Shown here one piece after another: positions 56,201 to 64,000 of a stretch of 64,000 nt of DNA. Source of the stretch: Tetraselmis striata (lineage: Eukaryota; Chlorophyta; Chlorodendrophyceae; Chlorodendrales; Chlorodendraceae); assembly GCA_006384855.1 (NCBI GenBank), contig VCJN01002929.1, forward strand, positions 62,001-126,000, in the 5' to 3' direction. Within the stretch, counting starts at the first letter, position 1; each line of letters begins with the position of its first letter. The notes beneath the pieces were generated by a model. The model saw only the letters and a list, made by a program, of their open reading frames with translations, was not told where the DNA came from and searched no databases. The translations under genes and the position numbers were made by a program.

Positions 56201-56490
56201 CCGATATTATCAGGCATCACGCACGCCACTACCGACAACTCCGCGATACGGATTGTCGCTACCGGGTACCTGTACGTTTCTCTCCAGGAGAGCGACTACC
56301 GCACCCGTAGCGGAGAGTAGTCGCTACACTGTCGCTACTCGTATGGGATACCTGAGCAGTGGTCGGCGCCGGCGACTCGAATGCAGATCCACTCACGCAG
56401 TGAGCACCAAGCAGGTCGTAATCAACACAGAAGCCACGCTGGCTAACCTATCGACGCCTAGGGTGACGAGGCTTCGCCTCCGCAACCGGG

Positions 56491-58353
56491 ATGACCTTCG
56501 TGCTTGTGGTTCTGCTCGTTCTCAGCGCCGGGGTGCAAGGGTGCGGGGCGTCACAGCGGGCGTTGTCCGCGCGGGCCCTCACGCATGAAGTCGACAGCAT
56601 TTATTTGTCGGCCGTCGGAGGAGCCACACGTGCCGGCAGCGGCAGTGACGCGCCACGCGGGCTGGGATGCTTCGGAACGCCGAGCAGCCTCAGCTCAGAG
56701 CTGCGTACCATTGTGAAGCCCGCGAGTGGGCCGGCGGTGGACGGGGACGCCGCCACGGAGGCCGCCCGCCTCGCCGGCAAGCACTTTCCGTACAGCAACT
56801 CTTACTGCCGTGCACGCGCGGACCGCTTCCTAGAGCTGCGCCCTGTGGACTGCGAGCTGGCTCCTTTCCGCGCCGAGCCGTTCCTGGAGACGATACGGGG
56901 GCGACGGCTGGTGCTGTGGGGCGACTCCGTACAGCGGCAGTTCTTCACCTACCTGGCGGTGCGGCTGGAGGAGTTGGAGACGTCGCGCCCCGCCGAGCTG
57001 ACTACCAAGGCCCACTACCGCCGCGTCGGCCGCGGCTGCGCCATGCGCCGCACCGCGCACCCCGTCACCGGCCTCCAGCTGAACGATCCGTGCTTCCGCG
57101 TGGCGACCGACTGGTCCAAGCACTGTCACACCTACCACGGCAACGCCACCAGCCTGTGCTTTGTGCGCACTGACGGCGACGTGGTCGACGATAGGTGTGC
57201 GCCGATTTTTAACAATACCGTCTACATAGCGACTCCTGGAAACCCGTCGTCGTTATTTCCATTTCATTACCCGTACCATCAGGCAACATCATCACATCAT
57301 CACTACGGTAACACAATTTATATGATAACAGGAAATTGTGACGATTGTATACCGGTACGTATCCAGGTAGGACTCCAATTCAGATAACAGAAATCAATTT
57401 CTACCGAAGATATGATATCACCCTACTAAACTGCTGTACGGGTAGGAAATATCTTTATTTAAAGCAGCAGGTCAGAGCGGTTCCAGGGCGGTGCATCACC
57501 ATCACGACCCGTGTGCTGCTGTGTAAGCATGCGCTGAGTGTATTGTCGGTCCTCTGCATATGGGGTGGTGCTCCGGCGCCCTTTCTCCTTGCCTGCTACT
57601 GGCGGGTGGTGTACCTCATTGGTGCCCGCAGCAGAGGCTTGCAAGCGCATGCAATGCAATTCGCAGTGAATAATTGCGTGTTCCAACACGCTCTGAACGC
57701 AAAGCTCTGCCCCCACCCCCTTCCGTCCGCCTGATAGGAACGTCGCACTCTTCAACGACCTAAGGCCAGACGACGTGGTACTCGTGAACATCGGCATTCA
57801 CTTCAATCACCAGGACAAGCTCGCCGCCGCACTGGAGCGCTTTGCGACGCTGCTGGGGACGCAAGTGGCGGCGGGGCGGCCTATGCCGCTGTGGCTCTGA
57901 CGCGACACCAGCCCGCAGCACTTCCGGGGCGGCGTCGGGGGAAACTTTCCGACGGACCACGCGCTGCAAAGCAAGCTGCGCCACGTGAGCTCCACCAGCT
58001 TCCGCTGCGCTCGCCACCCCTACGACGTCATGCGCGCAACGGACTGGCGGAACCACGTGCTGGACCGTCAGGGCGCGCACAGCTTCAAGGCGCACAACCT
58101 GTCCATCCCAATCCTACGCGTGTGGAACACGACCGCCATGCTGTCCGGCAAACACCCGCAGACACTGTCCACGTCCAACGTGGCGGACTGCACGCACTTT
58201 TGCCCCACGCTGGGTGGCGTGTACGAGATGTGGGCCACCCTGTTTGCCAACTTTCTGGGCGCGGCGTTGCGGCATGCCTCCGAGCTGCAGCCGCAGCTGC
58301 CCGCCGGCAGCCCCGCGTGGGATTACCCAACCAAAATGGTGAAAATCGTCTGA
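56491..58353 (+). CDS. PC-esterase / TBL-type secreted acyl-transferase-like protein, two exons, one in-frame TGA
   Basis: Exon 1 is 56491-57194 and exon 2 is 57738-58353. The phase-2 join gives GDVVDDRNVALFNDLRPDD and about 439 codons. An N-terminal hydrophobic signal (MTFVLVVLLVLSAGVQG) sends it into the secretory pathway. The GDS block RRLVLWGDSVQRQFF carries the catalytic Ser. Near the C-terminus, VADCTHFCPTLGG is the DCxH block with the Asp and His. Both are hallmarks of the TBL/PC-esterase family, which acetylates or deacetylates polysaccharides in Golgi or wall. Between them, VVLVNIGIHFNHQDKL and RDTSPQHFRGG match family positions. A TGA at 57898-57900 sits right before RDTSPQHF. A single base change to TGG would give Trp there. 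Upstream ATG and Cys-rich middle look normal. The enzyme call is secure, whether this copy is functional is not. Confidence 0.8.
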
Positions 58354-59746
58354 TTTGCCGCCCGTGGGTAGCCCGCATCTCCAGCTGCCAGCCCGGCTAC
58401 TAACAGCTACGTGCTATGACGCTGCCATGGCGGGTAAGGCGCTCGCTGCGCAGCATGCGCGTCTGCGGCCTGAGAGCACACGCCGCGATGGCATAGTAAA
58501 GCAGACGCACCAGCTCTAACACCGTCCTTGGCGGATACCACGTAGGTAGATATGGGGAAAGATAGAGTTTTCAGCCGTCTCTGGGGCCCGGGACATATCC
58601 CCGAGGCATGCCATTTGCAGCAGCGCAGATGGACTATAGTCATTGTACAAAAGTCCAATGCCAATGCACCTCGTCAAGCTGCCACAGCATGGCCCGATGA
58701 TTGCCCCGTGATGACATGTGGCCATGCGAGCGCGCGCCACCCCTTTCAATCCTGTGAGCACATAGCGTCAATGAAACCGGAGACCATGATGCGGTGCCTT
58801 TGACCATCAGATGCGCTTCAACGTATGTTTTGCAGGGACCACACAGCACGCTGGCTGTCCCCAGTGGTACACCCCATTATTGCTCCAGCCACCTGGTGGA
58901 TGACCACCTGGTGGCACACCCACATGACACTACTCTCAGCCCGCCAGGCAAGACGAAATTAAAGTAGACACTTGCAGTGACGAATTGTATGTGGAAAGTA
59001 ATGACGCATCATTGAATTCGGTTTATTGCGGACCCCCAAATAATGATGATCTACTGTATACTTACTTACTACAGCATCCCCCGGCCAGGCACCCGTGCAT
59101 GTTTTGCGATGTCTGTGTCTTTTTACATTTGCACAGTTTCCCTTTATTATACACCATTTCGCCACTAATCAAACCAATTCGAGGCTAACACTCATATTGC
59201 GAGTACTACAGCAAACCACAGGCTTGGTTGGGGCAGTGGCTAGAGAGGGAGCAGACCCTTACCGCTGGGTATTTTCGTACTGGCAGAATACGACTACTAC
59301 CATATTAGAGTTCTTATACCTGGCTTGCCTGTGTAGCGTGTGATATACGCAGCAGGCAGCTCGGGATCTGCTGGATGTGCAGCGGCGCGTGCGCCGTGAT
59401 GTCTCCATATATGCAGCACCGTTACAGCGGAGGGTCATGCGCCGGGTCAAATGCATTACAGCATCGGGTTTCATGATATACTATAGTTTGGCCAGTTAAA
59501 CCAGGGGTAAGGTTAAACATCCCTGCGATACATATCGATACTATGCAGGCGTTGCTACAGCAAGTTAGATCTGTTCGTAGTAAGAAAAAGCGCGGCAGTA
59601 CCAGGCAATATTTAAATATTTAATTCCCTGGGCGCTGCCTATTGACCATGTGGCAGCCAGGCAGCCAGGCCGCCTGAGCTGTCCCTGCTGGTGCACGGGG
59701 TCGTAGCCTCTGCACTCGGTGCAAGGGCAAGAAAAGCCAGAGCTTC
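58354..59746. other. Intergenic region between convergent genes; no gene supported
   Basis: Contains the 3' sides of the PC-esterase gene and of the minus-strand coiled-coil gene. Short minus-strand frames near 58.5-58.8 kb are unremarkable. AT-richer from 58950 to 59650. Confidence 0.35.
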
Positions 59747-62700
59747 TCAGTAGTCAAACATCTCCACCTCTATCACGGGGAACTCCAGATTGGCCATCTC
59801 CGCACTCATGGCCTGCCGGTTCCCAGGACTCTGCACAAAGCCAGTGCGACCGCGGTATCCCTGCGACGCCGTCAGCGCCAGCTTGGACTGCACCTCCCAC
59901 GCGCTGACCGCGCTCGCCCGTGCCGGCTGCGAGCGGCCCGACCGCGCTGACCAGCCGCGGCTGGGGCCGGCGCTGCTGCGGCGGCTGCTGGCGGGCGAGC
60001 TGAACGTCGGCGACAAGACGCTGCGCGGCGATGCGCGGCCAGACACCTTCACGGTTACGCGTCGACCGGCGGCGCCTGGCGACGCCGCCACGTCTCGTTC
60101 CGACTCGACGAGCTCCGCCTGTTCCCTCGCGTTCCGCCGCCGCAGCAGGCCGCCGTCAGCGGCGATGCCATCTGACGATGGGAGCGGGGGCGCGGAGCTT
60201 GGGCGCAGCGTTCCGCCTTCGGGGACAGAGCCCATCATTGGGCCGCTGCCGACCTTCGCCTGGCGACTTCGCTGGCTGGAGAAGGACGCAGACATGCCGC
60301 GCCTTGCTGTAGTAGGCGCGCGCTCGGGGAAAAAGAGCGACGACGATCCGGCGCACGCGTCGAGCGAACCGCCCGCCGAGAGTCGTTCCCGCACCGCCGC
60401 CAGACGTTCCTCCTCCTCCAGCGCCGCGGTATCAGCGGCGGCGGCGGCCTGGATCGCCTCGCGGTGCCGCGCCGACAGCCGCCGCGTGGCCTCCTTCTCG
60501 ATGCTCGTCCGGATGACTGTGCGGTCGGGGCCATTTCCTTTCCGAGTTGGCTTCACCATCGTCCAGCCGACGCCATAGTCGCCCGCCGTATCCTACGATT
60601 TGGGTAGGCAAAGCATCAGTCCCGAAAGCCGACACTGAATCGTCCCCGGCAAACACTAATAGGTTTTGGTAACATGCTAGACCTATTGTGATCCGCAGCC
60701 CGCCTCTGCTCGGGCATCGCATCAGGTGAGGGGATAAACTACAGGGCACATGTTTACAGTTTTGTATGAATACAGCAGCACCCGGTATCATGAATATGAC
60801 ATACATTAAACACCACTGTAGAAGAGGTGGTACTGGTCATCCTTAAAGGGTACGTATAATTATTCGACCATAATGTCTCGAGCTTTAAGCGTTACCCTAG
60901 AAAGAGAGTAGTTCATAGGGGGGGGGGGGGGGGGCGGGGGAGGGGGGGGCGGCGAGAGAGGGGCACACACCCGGTCGGGCCACGGCAGGTCTGTTATGTC
61001 ACAGTCGTAGTAAGCCTTGCGCAGCGCGCCGAGCAACGAGCTCATCTCCACTACGCGGTCCAGGCAGGGAACCCGCTCCGGCTGCAGGTTGATGCCCAGC
61101 TCCATCTTGGCGGCGCACGCGCGGATCTCGTTGAAGAAGAGCATCGTGCGCTCCAGCTCTTTCTCCGCCAACTCGGCGCGCTCGATGCGTGGCCGCATCT
61201 CTGCGTTGTATTCCTCGACCTCGCGCACAAGCGCCTCGTAGGCCTCTCTCGCCGCCAGCTCCGCGAGTTGGTGCTTGCGCTTAGCTTCCGCAAAGTCGGC
61301 CTGGAAACGCTCTCGAGCGCCCTGGTGCCGGCGCATGTGTCGGATTGTGAGAAGATACTCTTGCAATATTCTTGCAGCAGTTCAATAATTATCATTTGTA
61401 ATTTTTTGGACTAATTATTTTGTGGCGCGTGTCATGGATAGGGGGGCGGGGATGCTCACCTCCTCGGCCTCCTTGTTCCTTGCCTCCAGCATCGTCTTGA
61501 GGCCAATCCACTCTTCAAGGGCGCGCTGCTGACTGGCATTATGCTCCGCAACCATCCTATCGCAGTCGTCCATAAACTCGAGGCGCGCCTTGGCCAGCGC
61601 CGCGTCGTGCTCCGCCTTCTCGGCCTCAAATACCTTCTCATATTTTGCGCGAGCCACCGCGATGATTTCCTTGTTCGCCGCGACCGCCTCATTGTGAGCT
61701 CGCTGCTGCTCCTTGACCTCGGCGCGCTTGTCGATGTTGAAGGACTTGTTGGCCGCCACGCGCTCCTCGTGCGCCTCGAGCTGGCGCTTGCGCTTGGTCT
61801 CCCACTGCTCGCGTATGTGCGCAAGCTTGAGCTCGTGTCTCGACCTGGCGCTGTTGATCATCTGGAGCAGCACGCAAGCATGCCCAAAGAGCCGACTTAG
61901 CTCGAACGGAAAAGGCCGCGCTTTCACGCATAATATTAATTATAATAATTTAGTGGACACCCGTGTCGACAATTTAAAACAAATGTAAAAATATATGTAT
62001 TTGTCAACAGTGAATGTGACAAATACAACGAATACAATGTAAAAATACTACTACGGTTTAGTACGTGTGAGGGAATGTGCGCTGGTGGTGGCTATTCCGC
62101 TATGGTGGTGGTCAAGTATGGATATATCCTATACCCTCACTGTACGTCACGGTCTGTAAGAGTACCAGTACGATATACATCTGAGACCACGATTGTATGT
62201 GCGTAGTAATGCTGCCGTGTGGCAAGCGTTGTGCTGTTGAGGCGAATGCCGCCTCGATTGTTACAGTGAAAGCCCATAATAAGTCATTAAATCGCTATTT
62301 ATTACGCTTCGGGGCATTATTGTCATTTTCGAAGCCACCCTTCTCCCCACCCGTATTCCCTCCGAAAAGAAAGATCATTGGGCCCCATACAGGTCCCGTG
62401 AAACTGGATATCTGACGCGTGGCACATCTATGCTGCGTCAGCATCTGAAATAAATACTTTTGCACTACAGAAAGATTGAAATTGCCGATCTATTGTCTGT
62501 AGGTACGACTCGTAATGATAATTATACGTTCGCTGTTTGTGGAGCGTTAGGGCAGGAGGGGTGGCCTCACCTGCTCGTACTCTATCTCCGCCAGGCGCAC
62601 CGCGTCCTTGTACTGCCGCTGCAGCGTCTCCTTGTTCTCCTCGTACGCGTCCAGGTCGCGCTCGTACTGCCGCTGAGCGACTTTGCGCGCCTTCACCTCC

Positions 62701-63782
62701 TTGTAGTGCGCGATGCGCAGCTCGCAGCCCCGACGCTTGATGGCCGCGATTTGCCGCTGCCGCTGCTGCGCGTCGAGCTCCACCTCCAGCTCCGCCAGCG
62801 CTGCAGTACGACAAGCGCCAAGCAGCGACATCGCACTCAGTGCACTCAATAGCGCCCCGTCACTGCCACCGCCTTGCATCGCTGCTGGCCGCAGGCCGCA
62901 AGCCATCTTACGTGCCCCAACCCTCAGGCCACCTCGGTGAGCGCACAATAGGCTGCGCTAACTAAAGAGAACCCGGCTATGACAAGCGCTATTACAACTG
63001 CGGATACATTCAAGTATATTGCATGATAATGCAGATGCGTCATAGCAATGTGTGTGAGGGTCAGAGTATAAACAGCTTCCTACTACTGTACTTGCTTATT
63101 TCATCTTTATCAATGTATTAAGGTATATGTTTAGCGACTGTTTTTGGAGAAAAGAGATAATGCTAGTCCCCGCCTAATTCATAAATATATCAGTATGCTT
63201 TAAGTCCTACATACAGATGTATATGGGTGTATCTATTGATCACATATATACACGCACAGATATATAGATATATCTTATATACACATATATACAGATATAT
63301 TCATGTGTGTGTGTGTTGTGTGTGTGTAAAAATATAGACTTGCATGTGCACTTAGGGAGGATGTGCTCATCCGTACCTTGGTCCTTCGCACTGCCGAGCA
63401 CAAGGTGCTTCAGGAAGTCGTTTGCATAGTCTGCGTTGATATCGTTCTGGAAGCCGCCCAGCGCCTCGGCGCGCAGCCGGCGGCGGCGGGTGAGGTCGGC
63501 ATTGACCTCCCGCAGCGCCGCAAACTGCTCCTCCCACTCAGCCATGATGCGCGAGTCCGCCACGAGGTTGTTCGTCTCCACCCCCGCCAGCACCCCTGCA
63601 AACTCCGCGGCCATGACTTCGAACTCCGGGGCCACCTCCTTCGACACCTCCTCGCCCACCTCCGCCAGCGTGGCGAGCAGCACGGCGCGCCCCTTGCTAC
63701 TCGCCACGTTGACGCTGTACTTGAGCTCCGACCAACGGTACGAGAAGCGCTTGAGCAGCCGCGCGCGGACCTCCTCGCGCGT
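59747..63782 (-). CDS. Large coiled-coil protein, five exons, 5' end not resolved
   Basis: Exons (minus) 63782-63377, 62800-62571, 61861-61460, 61321-60971 and 60592-59747 join in perfect phase to 744 codons ending at TGA. Donors are gtacgg, gtgagg, gtgagc and gtgtgt. The first four exons encode nearly unbroken helix: TREEVRARLLKRFSYRWSEL, then ELEVELDAQQRQRQIAAIKR, EQWETKRKRQLEAHEERVAA, RQYERDLDAYEENKETLQRQ and EYNAEMRPRIERAELAEKEL. Exon 4 ends in LRKAYYDCDITDLPWPDR, a compact non-coil segment. The last exon starts DTAGDYGVGWTMVKPTRKGN, turns into a Ser/Arg/Ala-rich disordered region and ends FPVIEVEMFDY. I do not recognise the family. Cytoskeletal, axonemal or scaffold roles are all open. 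The N-terminus probably continues beyond 63.8 kb, possibly off the window. Confidence 0.7.
60918..60952. repeat. G runs in the last intron of the coiled-coil gene
   Basis: Two G runs on the plus strand are C runs in the transcript, starting about 20 bases after the gtgtgt donor of exon 4. Confidence 0.85.
63225..63330. repeat. TATA/(TG)n-rich simple-sequence tract
   Basis: ATATATAC/AGATATA repeats followed by a TGTGTGTG run, in the intron after the first listed exon of the coiled-coil gene. Confidence 0.6.
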
Positions 63783-64000
63783 CTGCATGAGCAGCACCGC
63801 ACTCACTGTCAGCGCACCGCGGCCCAGTGCGGGACGGCCGACGACACCCACACAGTGGTGCGCACGGGCAGCCCTCTCAGCCCAACGAGCCTCGAAATAT
63901 CACTTTGCCGCATTCCTCAAGTCAAATCTTTGTGGAAGGGCAAGCACATGCTGCGCGTGGCCGCCACACGCACCCTTTTTTGCGGTAGAGCATGGCGCAG

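Noticed and set aside
57898..57900. Selenocysteine at the TGA of the PC-esterase
   Set aside because: The family has no Cys/Sec catalytic role at this site and I saw no convincing SECIS-like structure. A TGG-to-TGA change or base error is simpler.

Overview
This is a nuclear chromosome segment of a eukaryote. Genes are split by introns, intergenic DNA is long and repeat-laden, and there is no operon-like packing. Recognisable genes are typical eukaryotic ones: a YIPF5/Yip1-type Golgi membrane protein, an RPRD-type protein with an RNA polymerase II CTD-interacting domain, a DMT-superfamily transporter and a PC-esterase/TBL-type protein. GC-rich exons, GTG-type splice donors, long C or G runs, CCCTAAA-like scraps and a PAT-like tyrosine-recombinase element together suggest a GC-rich microalga or related protist. 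I cannot name the lineage from the sequence alone.

Layout. 1-6.7 kb: transposon debris (a retroelement C-terminal fragment inside an inverted-repeat pair, and a fold-back element). 6.7-9.3 kb: four-exon YIPF5 homologue (+), whose introns hold a GAATTC-motif array and telomere-like scraps. 10.4-10.7 kb: tRNA-like SINE candidate. 10.9-14.2 kb: RPRD-like gene (-) with an AT-rich cruciform in an intron. 15.1-17.5 kb: PIF/Harbinger-type element. 18.3-21.5 kb: tyrosine-recombinase element with split direct repeats and no room for a reverse transcriptase. 21.7-23.1 kb: hAT-type element. 23.5-26.3 kb: gene (+) with four tandem repeats like the cysteinyl-tRNA synthetase tail. 28.4-31.7 kb: unrecognised multi-exon gene (-). 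34.4-36.9 kb: unrecognised broken ORF cluster (-). 37.8-39.3 kb: transporter (-). 42.3-44.1 kb: four-helix membrane protein (+). 45-50 kb: repeats and broken ORFs. 51.5-53.2 kb: one Harbinger-like element nested in another. 53.4-56.0 kb: a palindromic hAT derivative flanked by one 8-bp target duplication. 56.5-58.4 kb: PC-esterase (+). 59.7 kb to beyond 63.8 kb: large coiled-coil gene (-).

The genes share no obvious pathway. Two (YIPF5 and the transporter) point to endomembrane traffic or transport, one (PC-esterase) to polysaccharide O-acylation, and two (the RPRD-like and four-repeat RS proteins) plausibly to RNA metabolism. Many introns carry a C run on the sense strand a few bases after the donor. 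Single-base shifts at short G/C runs break otherwise conserved reading frames in two places in host genes and one in the recombinase. Assembly homopolymer error should be excluded before calling any of these a pseudogene. Exon limits are my own splice reconstructions, checked for phase but not against transcripts.
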